Shown here: piece after piece, positions 49,667 through 59,953 of the stretch
How positions within the stretch are numbered: position 1 is the stretch's first letter
How the letters are laid out: each line of letters begins with the position of its first letter
Assembly: GCF_014207235.1 (NCBI RefSeq)
Contig: NZ_JACHDA010000001.1
Coordinates: forward strand, 186,001-250,000
DNA from: Sphingopyxis sp. JAI128
GTDB lineage: Bacteria > Pseudomonadota > Alphaproteobacteria > Sphingomonadales > Sphingomonadaceae
Length of the DNA: 64,000 bases
Reading direction: 5' to 3'
The notes under the pieces: generated by a model
What the model saw: only the letters and a program-made list of their open reading frames with translations
Told to the model about the DNA's origin: nothing
Database searches by the model: none
Position numbers and translations under genes: made by a program

Positions 49667-52240
49667 TTAATAGGCGACGTCGACGGCGATGCGCAGGGTG
49701 CGCGGGCGCAGAGGGGTAAGGAAGCCTTCGTTACCCTCGACGAACGGCGTTCCCAGCGAGAAGCGGTTGCCGCGCGAGTCGAAAAGATTGGTCAGCGTCA
49801 GCGACAGGCCGCGACGTTCGTTGCCGACACGCATCGCGATGCCCGTATCGACATAGTCGCCCTGGCTTTCGCCCAGCACGGGGCCGATGCCGAGGCGCGA
49901 CGGCCCGATGTAGCTCGCCCAGCCGTTGACGCGAAAACCCTCGTTGCCGAGCATCGTCGCATAATTGACCGAGCCGCGGACGGCATGTTTCGCAACGTTC
50001 GGAATACGGCCAAGCCGGATCGGCGCGGTGTCGTAGACCGGCAGGATCTGCGGCGCGAAATCGTCGACGCGGCTATGGTTGTAGACCGCGCCCAGTTCGA
50101 AAGTCAGCGCGTCGGTCGGCCGCATCGCTATCGTGCCCGACAGGCTGGTGATCCGCCCGTCGCCGATATTGGCCGTGGTCGGAAAGCCGTTGCTATCGAT
50201 GAAATCGGCCTGGATGTTGCGCCAGCGGCTGTAAGAGAGCGCGAGGCTCGCATCGAGCAGGCTGTGCCCCTTGTCGCCGAACCGCATCCCGGCCTCCCAC
50301 GTTCGCACCTGGTCGTTAAGGAAGCGGCGAACGAAATTGCCGTCGACCGCGAGCCCGCCGGGTCGGAAGCCCTCCTGATAACGGGCGTAGAGCCGGACAT
50401 TGTCGAGCGGGGTAGCGAGCAGCGAGAAGGAGGGGAGCAGGTCGGTTTCGTTGCGCGAAGCGGTGGTCGCACGCTGCGCCGGATCGAGCGCAAGGAAGAA
50501 GCCTTCCGCCGTGCCGCCGAGCCGTGCGTGCGACAAACGAAGCCCGCCCGTCGCGACGAGATTCGGCATCAATTCGACCGTCGCCTCGGCATAGCCGGTG
50601 ACTTCGGTGATCCGGTTGGTGACGCCCGGCAGGATCGCGCTGATCCCCCTGAGAGTCACCTCTGTCGGCGCCAATTCGGCTGGCGGCGCCGCCTCGGCCC
50701 GGGCGGGCAGGTTGGCGCTGAACCCTGCCGTCCCGAAACCGGCGATCCCGAAATCGCGCGTCTGCCGCGCACGATTGTCGATGAAACTGACGCCTACTAC
50801 CCAACCAAGCCCATCGTGATAAGGCCGCGAAAGGCGGTTTTCGCTGACGAACATGCGCGTTGCATTGCGCTGGTCGAGCACGCGCGGCCGGTTGCTGATC
50901 AGGCTGACGTCATAAGGCGAGAACAGGCGCTCGATATCGACTGCACCCGCCTGCACGCCGTCGGGGACGGTGGCGTCGAACCGTTCGAACAGCCGGTGTT
51001 CGATATAGGCGTTCGACGACTGGAAACGGAGGTCGCCCCAATCCTTCATCACAACAACCGTGCCGAGCCCATAGCGCGCCTTCGCATTCTGCTGAACGAG
51101 CGAATTGCGTACGAGCGGCGGCGCGTCCTTATCGGCATATTGCGCGTCGTCCGATGTAATGACCTGATAAATGCCACCCAGATCGATCGTCCAGCCGTCG
51201 CCGGCCTCGAACCGGAAAGTGCCGCGACCCCCGCGAACATGGACGCGATTGACGTCATTCTGCCCCAGCATCGGGTTGTCGATATAGCCGCCATCGGTCA
51301 GCATATAGCCGACAAGGCGCAGCGCATGGCCATTTTCGCCGACGGGCAGGTTCGCGATCGCTGCGATATCGCCGCCGGGGTCGCCATGCTGTGTAACCGA
51401 GACGCCGGCGATCGCCTGTACCGACATGGCGCGCGGATCGGGCGCCTTCGGCACGACGCGAATGATCCCACCGAGCGAGCCGGCGCCGTAGAGGGTGCCC
51501 TGCGGCCCTTCCAGGATTTCGACATTATCGACGTCGTAGAGCCTGAGGTCGGGATCGGGCGCATTATAGCTGAGACGGATATCGCCGAGATATTGGCCTA
51601 CGGTGGATTGCGTCGGACCGGTAAAGCTCGAGTCGGCGATGCCGCGAATGAACAGCTTGTTGCGCCCCGAACCCAGATGGGTCGAGGATACGGTCGCGGT
51701 GCGCGACAGGATCGAATCCATCCCGCGCTCGCCGCCAAACGCCAAATCGCCGCCATCCAGCTGGGTGGCGACGCCCGCGAAGTGCGAATAGGGAAGGTCG
51801 GTCTTGGACGCGGTGACGATGATCTCGTCGTGCGCCGCCGCGACCATGTCGTTCGACGGCTCTCGCGCACGCGGCTGCGGCGCCTGCCGCGGCGGCGGCG
51901 TGGCGCGATGGGCAGCGCGGGGCGGTGGCGGGCGGCGTTCGATCCGCCAACTCGTCGCACTGACACGCACGGCCCGCGCATCGGACCCCGCCAGCAGGCG
52001 ACGGATCGCTTCGTCGACGCTCATCCGCCCGCGAACCGGTTTGACGCGCGCGCCCCACAGTTTCGCATCGACGACGCTGATACTGACCCCCGCCTGCCGG
52101 CTCACGACGGGCAGCACGCTCGACAAATTGCCCTTGGGGATATCGAACGCACGTTCCTCAGCCGCCTGCGCCTGTACAGGCAAGGCCAGCAGGATCGCCA
52201 TCGTGGCAGCGAAGAGGCAAGGGCAAAGGCGCGACGTCAT
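49667..52240 (-). CDS. TonB-dependent receptor with STN signalling domain (FecA-like)
   Basis: An 857-residue outer-membrane transporter. Signal peptide 1-27; an STN domain about 33-102 (AFDIPKGNLSSVLPVVSRQA, VRGRMSVDEAIRRLLAG); a Pro/Arg linker 103-130; a TonB box DEIIVTAS at 138-145; the plug with VEILEGPQGTLYGAGSLGG; and a 22-strand barrel ending RIAVDVAY. The STN domain talks to the FecR-like protein encoded two bases upstream, so substrate binding should be relayed to the FecI-like sigma factor. The ligand, possibly a siderophore or another large nutrient, cannot be read from sequence. Confidence 0.93.
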   Translation of the reverse strand: MTSRLCPCLFAATMAILLALPVQAQAAEERAFDIPKGNLSSVLPVVSRQAGVSISVVDAKLWGARVKPVRGRMSVDEAIRRLLAGSDARAVRVSATSWRIERRPPPPRAAHRATPPPRQAPQPRAREPSNDMVAAAHDEIIVTASKTDLPYSHFAGVATQLDGGDLAFGGERGMDSILSRTATVSSTHLGSGRNKLFIRGIADSSFTGPTQSTVGQYLGDIRLSYNAPDPDLRLYDVDNVEILEGPQGTLYGAGSLGGIIRVVPKAPDPRAMSVQAIAGVSVTQHGDPGGDIAAIANLPVGENGHALRLVGYMLTDGGYIDNPMLGQNDVNRVHVRGGRGTFRFEAGDGWTIDLGGIYQVITSDDAQYADKDAPPLVRNSLVQQNAKARYGLGTVVVMKDWGDLRFQSSNAYIEHRLFERFDATVPDGVQAGAVDIERLFSPYDVSLISNRPRVLDQRNATRMFVSENRLSRPYHDGLGWVVGVSFIDNRARQTRDFGIAGFGTAGFSANLPARAEAAPPAELAPTEVTLRGISAILPGVTNRITEVTGYAEATVELMPNLVATGGLRLSHARLGGTAEGFFLALDPAQRATTASRNETDLLPSFSLLATPLDNVRLYARYQEGFRPGGLAVDGNFVRRFLNDQVRTWEAGMRFGDKGHSLLDASLALSYSRWRNIQADFIDSNGFPTTANIGDGRITSLSGTIAMRPTDALTFELGAVYNHSRVDDFAPQILPVYDTAPIRLGRIPNVAKHAVRGSVNYATMLGNEGFRVNGWASYIGPSRLGIGPVLGESQGDYVDTGIAMRVGNERRGLSLTLTNLFDSRGNRFSLGTPFVEGNEGFLTPLRPRTLRIAVDVAY

Positions 52241-52242
52241 GG

Positions 52243-53184
52243 TCAGCGGGTCAAAATCCAGCCATCGCCCTGCCGCTCGGCCTTCGTCCCCGACAGCGCG
52301 GCGAGATCGGCGATCGTGCGGCCGCGGTCGTTGTCGACGATCAGCGCGCCGCGGAACGACAGATCGGCCGCTTCGGGCGCGATGCTGACCTGCATCCCGG
52401 CGGTGCGTTTCAGATCCTCCGCCACCACCGACAGCGGCGTACCGTTATAGACGAGCAGGCCGGTGCGCCAGCCGCCGACGCTGGCGATATCGACGTCCTT
52501 GACTGCGGGGGCGTTGTTGTCGTCGTCGCGCGCGTCGAGTCCCTTGCCCGCGACCACGCGCACATTGTCGCGATCGGGGTTGTAGAGGACGACGCCTTCG
52601 GACACCGCAACGCTCGTCTGGCGGGCGCGCCGGACGACGTTGAACGCGGTGCCGAGGTCGACGATCCGATTGGCGCCCGCCTCTACGACGAAGGGATCGC
52701 CTTCGCGGTGGACGACGTGGAACATCGCTTCGCCCGATTCGAGCCGGGCGAAACGCGGACGATCCTTGTCGACCTCCACCACGGAACCGCCGTTGATCTC
52801 GATCCTCGACCCGTCGGCGAGCGTCACGGTGCGATGTTCGCCCGCCGCGGTTTCGATCCGGTTCGGGTCGCCGAACAGCCCCAGGCTCGAGACGCCGATC
52901 ACGCCGACAAAGGCGGCTGCGATCGCGCCGCCGAACCAGGCGCGGCGCGACGGGCGGCGCGGCTGTTCGCCCCGCAGAGGCATCCCCGGCGCAGCGGGCG
53001 TCCGCGGCAGGGCGTCCAGATCCTGATCGAAGCTCGCAATCGCATCGTAGATCGCGGCATGACCGGAATCCTCGGACAGCCAGTCGGAGAAGCCGTCCCA
53101 ATCGGCAAAGTCCGGGTCGCGCTGCCGGATCAGCCAGTCGATCGCGCGGGCTTCCGCGGCGGCGTTGGTCGCGTCAGCCTGCAT
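52243..53184 (-). CDS. FecR-family sigma factor regulator
   Basis: A 313-residue single-pass inner-membrane protein. The N-terminal DUF4880 region (AIDWLIRQRDPDFADWDGFSDWLSEDSGHAAIYDAI) would bind the sigma factor. A membrane helix is at about residues 80-98 (RRAWFGGAIAAAFVGVIGV), and the periplasmic FecR domain follows (ETAAGEHRTVTLADGSRIEINGGS). A C-terminal STN-like part (TPLSVVAEDLKRTAGMQVSI) would meet the receptor. The start at ATG 53184 overlaps the FecI-like gene by 11 bases. Confidence 0.94.
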   Translation of the reverse strand: MQADATNAAAEARAIDWLIRQRDPDFADWDGFSDWLSEDSGHAAIYDAIASFDQDLDALPRTPAAPGMPLRGEQPRRPSRRAWFGGAIAAAFVGVIGVSSLGLFGDPNRIETAAGEHRTVTLADGSRIEINGGSVVEVDKDRPRFARLESGEAMFHVVHREGDPFVVEAGANRIVDLGTAFNVVRRARQTSVAVSEGVVLYNPDRDNVRVVAGKGLDARDDDNNAPAVKDVDIASVGGWRTGLLVYNGTPLSVVAEDLKRTAGMQVSIAPEAADLSFRGALIVDNDRGRTIADLAALSGTKAERQGDGWILTR

Positions 53185-53695
53185 CGAACTGCCTCCGTAT
53201 CGCGGTGAGCGTGGCATATACTTTCCGCAGATCGGCTTCGACCGTACTCAGGCTGACCCCCAATTCGTTCGCGATATCGCGCTGGTGGATGCCGTCGACA
53301 CGAAAACGGCGAAAGATACGCGCTGGACGCTCGCCGATGGCGGCGATCGCGGTTTCGACGAGCGCGAGCTGCTCGCGCGAGATCAGCGACGCCTCGGTCG
53401 AAGGGCTGTGCTGGGCGGAGGCTTCGCCCCAAGCCTTGTCGCGGAGTTCGCTCTGACGCGCCGAACGGTAGCGATCGAGCATCAGATTGTTCGCGGCGCG
53501 CATGACATAGGATAAGGGCTCGGCGATCGGGCCCGTGCGCCGGTCAGTCAGGCGCATCCACAGATCCTGGAACAGGTCCTCGGCAGCATCGCCTGCCCCG
53601 CGCACCTCGAGGAAACGGATGATCCGGTCCCGATTGGCGAGCAAGACGCCTTCGATGCCCTGGGCGGCGTCGGTTCGATCGTGCGAACTGGTCAT
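53174..53695 (-). CDS. FecI-like ECF sigma factor
   Basis: A 173-residue ECF sigma factor. Region 2 reads GDAAEDLFQDLWMRLTDRR and EPLSYVMRAANNLMLDRYRSA. Region 4 reads GERPARIFRRFRVDGIHQRDIANELGVSLSTVEADLRK. It is first in the operon with the FecR-like protein and the STN receptor, the standard cell-surface signalling set. The start is chosen at ATG 53695. ATG 53719 is possible, and neither has a strong ribosome site. The upstream open frame is not homologous. Confidence 0.92.
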   Translation of the reverse strand: MTSSHDRTDAAQGIEGVLLANRDRIIRFLEVRGAGDAAEDLFQDLWMRLTDRRTGPIAEPLSYVMRAANNLMLDRYRSARQSELRDKAWGEASAQHSPSTEASLISREQLALVETAIAAIGERPARIFRRFRVDGIHQRDIANELGVSLSTVEADLRKVYATLTAIRRQFDAG

Positions 53696-53864
53696 GGATT
53701 GCTTGCTTTGGAACGCCATCTCTTGCCGGTCGGCGCCATCCCGCTGTGCGCCATACGTCCCCCTGACCACGCAATCATATAGCGCCAACGCCCCACTGCG
53801 CAACTGCGGTGAAGGAGAGGAAGAGATGGCAAGTGCAAACATCGGTTTCTGCGTTCGTTGCTGA

Positions 53865-53906
53865 GCAAGGGGGAAGCGAGGGTAGGGGAAGCCGCTTCCC
53901 CCTTGC
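53865..53906 (-). other. 14-bp perfect stem-loop after the autotransporter gene
   Basis: GCAAGGGGGAAGCG (53865-53878) pairs exactly with CGCTTCCCCCTTGC (53893-53906) around 14 bases. It starts about 20 bp past the autotransporter stop on the minus strand. No T-run follows on that strand, so it could be a 3' stability hairpin or a Rho-type end, and it also lies in the FecI-like gene's leader. Confidence 0.6.
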
Positions 53907-53926
53907 ATGCGGGTCGGGCCGGGGGG

Positions 53927-56900
53927 CTAGAGGCCGACCCGCAAACTGGCACGGAACGCCCAGCCGACATGGCTCTGCTGTTCTTCCGCGGACACTTCTC
54001 CGGCGACCTGGAACGCCGAGTTGCCGGCGATGCCGCGGAAACGGCCGACCCAGCCACTGGTGCGATCATCGGGCGTGAGCGTGAACGGCGTGCCGTCCTT
54101 GAACGAGGCGGTTGTCGCGCCCAGCGTCCCGCTCACGATCTGGCGGCGCCCGCCTTCGATCTCGAAGCGCGTCCAGCCGTCATATTCGTCGGCTCCGCCA
54201 AATTCCATCCCGAGGGCGACCGTACCTGAAACGGCAAGTTCGTCGCTGTCGCGGCTGAGCACATTCAGGTCGAGCGCGTCGCCGCCGCCGGTTTCCTGAT
54301 AGCCGTCTTCCTTCAGCTTGTAATAATCGACCGCGACCATCGGGCGGATGGTCAGCCCGCCGGCGTGCGCGTCATAGGCGAGTGAGCCCGACGCCGACCA
54401 CAAGGTGCCGTCCCATTTGCCCTTCATCGTCTTTTCGATGTCCTCGGCGCCCGCTTCGGCGCGGAAGATGCGGGTGCCCTTGAAGCTGATGGGCGCGCCC
54501 GAAACACGGGCGTTTGCCATGAAGCCGTCCGAACGCAGGCGCCAGTGCAGCGCACCTTCGAACTGGCTGCTGCTCACTTCGTTGGCGTTGCTGCCGTTTC
54601 CGTCCTTGCCGCTGAGATAGGCGATCGAACCGCCGAAATTGCCGAGATCGCTCTCGATTTCGGCACCGAGCGAAATACCCCAACCGCTGACGTCGTAACT
54701 CGCAGTCTCGCCGACGCTCTTCGAGGTGCCCCAGACGGCCTGGTTGACCCAATAGCCCCATTTGCCCTCGTCCTGGAACGGGGCGTTAGGGTCTTGCAGG
54801 TAGCGCGCCAGCGCGCGCGAACCGGAAGTCACGGTTTCGAAAACGCCGCCTTCATGTTCGGGCAACATCTGGCCGAGCTGCGCCTTGAACTGTTCGCCGT
54901 CGCGGATGCCAAGGAATACATCCTCGATCTTCTGGTCGGCGACCACCGCGTCGATGACAGCATTAAACGCGCCCGATTCTGAGCGGTTGAGCCCGAGCTC
55001 GCTCGTGCTCTTGCGCGACACATCGACGATGAGCTGCGTCGCGTTCGACGACAGCGTGCCCTTGTAGAGGAAAGGCAGCAGCGCCTGCGACGCCGTGAGG
55101 TTGCTTGCGCCGGTCAGCGAACCCGCGCTCAGCACGACATGCTGGCCCTCGGCCTCTTCGATGCTCGACAGTTTGAGCAGCAGATTGGATTCGGCGCCGA
55201 AGCTGGCGTTGCCGGTGACCTGAAGCGCGGTGCCCGTGTCGCCACTGTCGAGCATGACGCCAAGGGTACCCTTGTCGGTGACCGCCAGCGACGCGATGGT
55301 CGCCGCGCCGCCGATGTCGAAGATGCCGCCGGCGACCGTTACGGCAGTGCCTTGCGAATTGCGCAGACTGCCCGAGAAGATCGACGTGCCGCCGATGCTG
55401 AGCGTGTCGCTGCCGCCGCCGAAATCGATCACGCCGCCGAATTTCGAGGTGCCGACGAGCGTCACGCTGTCGCTGCCCGCGCCGAACTGAGCCGTGCCGT
55501 CATAGGTAGCGTCCCCCGACAGGGCGAGCTTGTTATCGCCTGCGCCAAAGAAGCTGTCGCCCTTTACCGAACCGTCGGCGATGTCGAAGGTGTCGTTGCC
55601 GCCGCCGAAGCGAACGTCGCCAACGATGCTGGGAGCGGTGACGCCCGACGCCACGGCTGTCTGTTTGACCGTCGTGCCGGCACCGTTCGCCGACAGGTCA
55701 ATTGCAATATTGCGATCCGACGCAGCGGCGGCGCCAGTCGCGCTGATCGCGCCGCTGTTCTCGACCGTCGTCACTTTGCCCGACAGGTCGACGACGGCGC
55801 GTGCCGTGCCATTGTCCCCGCCCGTTTTCGCGATGATGGAACCGCTGTTGCGGATCATTCCGACATCGCCGCCAGCATCTATCAGCACCGCGGTTGCGAT
55901 CGACCCGGCCGCGTTGCCGCCGGTGATCGCCTCGACCTTGCCCGCATTGCGGATTTCGGGGGTCGTCGCGCCGTTGCCGAAGCGGATAGCCGTCGCCGCG
56001 CTGTCCTTCGACTGCGCCGATACGCTGCCCGTGCTGCCGATGCCGAGCCCGCCGGCGATCGTCACCGCGCCGCCGAGACCGCCGACCTGGATCGCATTGC
56101 CGTCCTTGCCGGCGTAGACGCCGTTCCCGAGAACCGACCCGTCGATGATCATGCCGAAGCCGGTTCCGGTGCCCGCGACCGGACCGATCGTCACGGCCTG
56201 TGTCGCCGATCCGATGCGGATCGCGGCGGCCGAACCGAAGGAGCGAACCGAAGCGGCCCCTTCCTTCGAATCCTCGATGCCGTCCTTGTCTTCGTCATTA
56301 TCGGTCGTGCTGCTGTCCTTGGGCGGCACGGCTAGGACGATGCCGCCGCCGACATTGCCCTCGATCGACAGCGCCGGACCGCCGATCAGCAGGTCGTCGG
56401 CGTCGAGCTTCGACGGGTCGGCGGGCGGAGTGACGGTGCGATAGCCCGTCGCAGTGAGGTTGCCCTGAACGACGAGCGCGCCGGAGATATTGCCCGAAAG
56501 CCGCGCGGCCATCGCATCGACGCCGGTTCCGCTGATCTCGCCCGCGAGGCGGACGTTGCCGGTCACGTCCTGAAGCCCGATGCCGAGCGCGCGGTCGCCG
56601 AGGACCTGCACCGTGCCATTGTTGACGAAATTGCCCGTGAGCGGCCCTCCGAGGCGGATACCCGCCGAATCATTGCCCTTGACGGTGATCACGCCGCCAT
56701 TCGTGATATTGCCGGTGAAGGCGCCGCCAGTCGCGATCCCGACGCGATTGCTGCCCACCGCAAACGGGCCGTCGAGGTCGCCGTCCTTGTCGATGTCGGT
56801 CGGTGCATAGGTTTCGCCGAGGTTGATCTTGCCGCCGGTCGCGACCGTGATGCCGCTCGTCACGCCGTCGTTCGCGAAGATGCCCGTTGCGCCGTCGATA

Positions 56901-57145
56901 TTAATGAACTCGATCGTGCCTTCGTTGACGACCTTGTGATTGCTGTCGATCGTGATCGCCGGACCAGAGGTGGTGGGCTTGATCGAACCCGAGGCGGCAA
57001 GGCGCGCATCGTCCGCGGCAGTGCCGCCCTTGACCGTCGAAGTGCGGATCGGCGCGGTCAACGCGTTGCCGATCACGGTTTCGGCGGCGGCGGGCGCCGC
57101 CAACATGGCGGCCAGGCTGGTGGACGCTAGCAAAATCTTACGCAT
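53927..57145 (-). CDS. Type Va autotransporter
   Basis: A 1072-residue secreted protein. Signal peptide 1-21 (ends AAAET). A passenger to about residue 770 has many short GxxxNxG and beta-helix repeats (NEGTIEFINIDGATGIF, GNITNGGVITVKGNDSAGI, NSGSIIAKTGGD, FGGGNDTFDIADGSV, FGAGSDSVTLVG). A C-terminal beta-barrel begins near GYWVNQAVWG and ends SHVGWAFRASLRVGL. Two calcium-type motifs, DIDKDGDLDG (117-126) and DNDEDKDGIED (282-292), sit in the passenger. The function (adhesin or other) is unknown. AGAGGAA precedes ATG 57145. It stands between the LuxR and FecI-like genes. Confidence 0.92.
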   Translation of the reverse strand: MRKILLASTSLAAMLAAPAAAETVIGNALTAPIRTSTVKGGTAADDARLAASGSIKPTTSGPAITIDSNHKVVNEGTIEFINIDGATGIFANDGVTSGITVATGGKINLGETYAPTDIDKDGDLDGPFAVGSNRVGIATGGAFTGNITNGGVITVKGNDSAGIRLGGPLTGNFVNNGTVQVLGDRALGIGLQDVTGNVRLAGEISGTGVDAMAARLSGNISGALVVQGNLTATGYRTVTPPADPSKLDADDLLIGGPALSIEGNVGGGIVLAVPPKDSSTTDNDEDKDGIEDSKEGAASVRSFGSAAAIRIGSATQAVTIGPVAGTGTGFGMIIDGSVLGNGVYAGKDGNAIQVGGLGGAVTIAGGLGIGSTGSVSAQSKDSAATAIRFGNGATTPEIRNAGKVEAITGGNAAGSIATAVLIDAGGDVGMIRNSGSIIAKTGGDNGTARAVVDLSGKVTTVENSGAISATGAAAASDRNIAIDLSANGAGTTVKQTAVASGVTAPSIVGDVRFGGGNDTFDIADGSVKGDSFFGAGDNKLALSGDATYDGTAQFGAGSDSVTLVGTSKFGGVIDFGGGSDTLSIGGTSIFSGSLRNSQGTAVTVAGGIFDIGGAATIASLAVTDKGTLGVMLDSGDTGTALQVTGNASFGAESNLLLKLSSIEEAEGQHVVLSAGSLTGASNLTASQALLPFLYKGTLSSNATQLIVDVSRKSTSELGLNRSESGAFNAVIDAVVADQKIEDVFLGIRDGEQFKAQLGQMLPEHEGGVFETVTSGSRALARYLQDPNAPFQDEGKWGYWVNQAVWGTSKSVGETASYDVSGWGISLGAEIESDLGNFGGSIAYLSGKDGNGSNANEVSSSQFEGALHWRLRSDGFMANARVSGAPISFKGTRIFRAEAGAEDIEKTMKGKWDGTLWSASGSLAYDAHAGGLTIRPMVAVDYYKLKEDGYQETGGGDALDLNVLSRDSDELAVSGTVALGMEFGGADEYDGWTRFEIEGGRRQIVSGTLGATTASFKDGTPFTLTPDDRTSGWVGRFRGIAGNSAFQVAGEVSAEEQQSHVGWAFRASLRVGL

Positions 57146-57245
57146 CGGATTCCTCTTGTGATCTGGGGCCGGATTTTTTCCGGCGACAACCACAAGACGG
57201 AGCCGGCGCGGCGCGGCCTTGGAAAAAATTTTCCGACCGGACGGA

Positions 57246-59930
57246 TCAGTGCCGCCCCGGCAACTCGATCAGCTTCAGGCCGAGCGTCGAGGCATTTTGC
57301 ACGGCCTCTTCGCGGCTGTTTGCGCGCAATTTGCGCATCACATTCTTGAGGTGCCACTTTACCGTTTCGGGCGCCAGTTGCAGCGTCCGCGCGATTTCCT
57401 TGTTCGATTCGCCCGCGTTCAGCGCGCTCAATATTTCGATCTCGCGCTCGGTAAGGAAAGAAAAGGCCTCGCCCGGTGCGGCGGGACGGGCCCCCTCCAG
57501 CGCCGGGTTGCGGCGCGACGGTTCGGCGAGTTTCAGGAGCGCGAGGAAGGATCCCGACGAATAGGCCTCGCTGCAGAAATTCTGGACCGCGCGAACACCG
57601 GTGACGTCGAGGATATCGACGATCGTTCGGCGAAATCCGGCGCTGGCGGCGTGGTTGAGGAAGCGCACGATCTCGAGCTCAACCATCTTGTCGCAGCGGC
57701 CGCTGAGCTGGGGCAGGATGTTGAGTAGTGTCGCGGTCGCGCGCAGTTCGGCGTCGTCGGCATTGGACGCGAGGCGCAGCAGCCGTTCGGCCGCCGCCGT
57801 CAGGCGGGGGCGGTCGCCACTGGCAATCGCCTCATAGGCGCGCATTTCGGATAGAATGGCAAAGGCGCGCGCGGGTGCCGACAGCGGATCGAGCACCGCG
57901 GCCTCTTCGTCACCCATGGCGACGATCGATTCGGCGTCGATCGTTGGCGGCAGGCGGAGCCGCGCGCGCTCGACGACGCACATTGCCTTCATCGGAATCC
58001 AGTCGCGTGCGAACGCCAGGGCTTCCGCCCGGTCGATGAGGGACGCCGCCGTACGCGCCTGTTCCAGATGGACCGCGGCACGGATCGCAACGAGGAACGC
58101 CGGAATCGTCGCATCCTGAAATGCGCTGCCTTCCAGCGCGGGCAGCGCATTTGCCGCCAGTCCGGCCGCCGCCGCCATGTCGTCGCGTTCATAATGGCAG
58201 CGTGCCAACGCGGCGTCGACCAGCGCCGGCGCGAGGCCAACCCCCGCGGTAAGCTGCCGGGCGTCGAAAAGCAGGCGTTCGGCATCGTCGAGCTGCCCCT
58301 GCGCGCGCGACAGCGAGGCCTTGGCACATATGGCGAGCGCCAGGGGCAGGTCGAGCGAACAGTCGGCATTGTGCGGCGTCAAGGGGCGAAGCACATCGTG
58401 AACGAGGCCGAATAGCCCTCGTTTGAGCGCGCCATGCGCCAGGAGGGTGCGGATCATGGCGACAGCGAAGTCGGATAGTCCGTGCGGCGCCGCGAGCAGT
58501 TGGTCGCACGTCTCGACGATTTCGGCGAGCCCGTCGCCCGCATAGGCACGGTGGACGAGCCCGATCGCGCGCGCCTCCGGAACGACATCCTTCGCTTCGA
58601 GCGCGGCAATCGCCGCTTGCGCCGCCGGATGCGCGGTCAGGGCGTATAGCCAGGCTCGGGCCTCGCGCAGCGCCGGGACCGCCGCCACTTCGGCAGGCGG
58701 CAACCGATCGATCCACCCAGAAAGCGCTGAAAGATCGCCCTGTCGCAGCATCGGCATGGCGATTCGGGCGAGCAGCGCCGCCGCCCGTCCAGTGTCGCCT
58801 GCAAGCATCGCCTGTTCCGCGGCGGGCTCCTCCATGCCCTGCGTCGCGAAATAGCGCGCGGCAGCGCGGTGCAATTCTACGCGCGTATCGGCCTCCGGAG
58901 CGCCCGGATACCGCGCAAGCGCCGTGCGAAAGGCCGAATGGATGCGATACCAGCCCCCGCGTCCCGCGAGCGGTTCGACGAAGAGCCCCCGCGCCGCAAA
59001 GTCGCGCAGCATGGCGGCTCCATTCTCTTCGCCGCCGAGCAACCGCGCGAGGTCGCCGCAGAGGTGCGGGACCGCCGCGCAGCGTTGTGCAAAGCGTCGC
59101 TCTGCGTCGGTCAGGCTGCCGATCACGGGGGCGAGGTGAAGGTCGATCTGCTGCGGAAGCGCGGCGCCGCCGTGACGCGCGGTCAGCCGCAGTCCCGCCG
59201 GCCAGCCTTGCAGCACCGCATTGATTGCGGCCGCTTCTTGAGGCGACAGGGCTTTGCCCGTGGCGCGCAGGAAGGACCGAACTTCATCGTCGGTCAAGCC
59301 GACATCGGCGCCGTCCATGGCGAGTGCCATGCCGCGCCGTTCGACGTCGCCCGTGTCGGTCGCGGGGACGGCCCGGCTCGTCAGGACCAGCCGCAACTGA
59401 GCAGGGGGATGGCGGAGCAGTCCGTTCAAAACATCGATCACGCGCGCATCGGACAGGCGGTCGATATCGTCGAGGACGAGCAGAAGCGGCCGGTCGGCAT
59501 CGTCGATCAGGTCGGCAAGCGCTGCCGACAGGATGGCCGCGGGCACCGAGGCCGCCGAAATGTCGCGCGAACCAGCGCTGCGGAGCCCGCCGCTCGCCAG
59601 CCGCACCGCTTCGAACAGATGGCCGATCGCGGCCGGTTCATTGTCGTCGCGCTCGAACGAGACCCAGCCGGCGAACCAGCCCGCAGCACGCGCTGCAGCG
59701 AACAGCGTCGCCGCAAAGGCCGTCTTGCCGTAGCCTGCGGGCGCGCGCACGAGGCAGATTTCATGATCTGCAAGGGCCGCGAGCGTGGCTTGCCAGCGCT
59801 TGGTCCCGACCAGGTCGGCGGGGAAGCGAGGCGGGGCGAATTTGCCCCTGGCAACCACCCGCGTGCGGCCCGTCGTCGTTGCGCGATCCTGCGCGCTTGC
59901 CTCGATCCTCAAACCCGGCTGGATGGTCAT
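57246..59930 (-). CDS. MalT-like LuxR-family regulator
   Basis: An 894-residue STAND-type ATPase regulator. A Walker A motif, APAGYGKT, is at residues 63-70 and a Walker B, LLLVLDDIDRL, at about 149-159. A long TPR-like superhelix fills the middle, and the C-terminus is a LuxR helix-turn-helix (FLTEREIEILSALNAGESNK, then EIARTLQLAPETVKWHLKNVMRKL). The start at ATG 59930 follows GGAGGG by seven bases. It is the nearest regulator to both the autotransporter downstream and the divergent TonB receptor. The inducer is not known. Confidence 0.93.
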   Translation of the reverse strand: MTIQPGLRIEASAQDRATTTGRTRVVARGKFAPPRFPADLVGTKRWQATLAALADHEICLVRAPAGYGKTAFAATLFAAARAAGWFAGWVSFERDDNEPAAIGHLFEAVRLASGGLRSAGSRDISAASVPAAILSAALADLIDDADRPLLLVLDDIDRLSDARVIDVLNGLLRHPPAQLRLVLTSRAVPATDTGDVERRGMALAMDGADVGLTDDEVRSFLRATGKALSPQEAAAINAVLQGWPAGLRLTARHGGAALPQQIDLHLAPVIGSLTDAERRFAQRCAAVPHLCGDLARLLGGEENGAAMLRDFAARGLFVEPLAGRGGWYRIHSAFRTALARYPGAPEADTRVELHRAAARYFATQGMEEPAAEQAMLAGDTGRAAALLARIAMPMLRQGDLSALSGWIDRLPPAEVAAVPALREARAWLYALTAHPAAQAAIAALEAKDVVPEARAIGLVHRAYAGDGLAEIVETCDQLLAAPHGLSDFAVAMIRTLLAHGALKRGLFGLVHDVLRPLTPHNADCSLDLPLALAICAKASLSRAQGQLDDAERLLFDARQLTAGVGLAPALVDAALARCHYERDDMAAAAGLAANALPALEGSAFQDATIPAFLVAIRAAVHLEQARTAASLIDRAEALAFARDWIPMKAMCVVERARLRLPPTIDAESIVAMGDEEAAVLDPLSAPARAFAILSEMRAYEAIASGDRPRLTAAAERLLRLASNADDAELRATATLLNILPQLSGRCDKMVELEIVRFLNHAASAGFRRTIVDILDVTGVRAVQNFCSEAYSSGSFLALLKLAEPSRRNPALEGARPAAPGEAFSFLTEREIEILSALNAGESNKEIARTLQLAPETVKWHLKNVMRKLRANSREEAVQNASTLGLKLIELPGRH

Positions 59931-59953
59931 ATCGTCGCCCTCCATGTGTCCGT

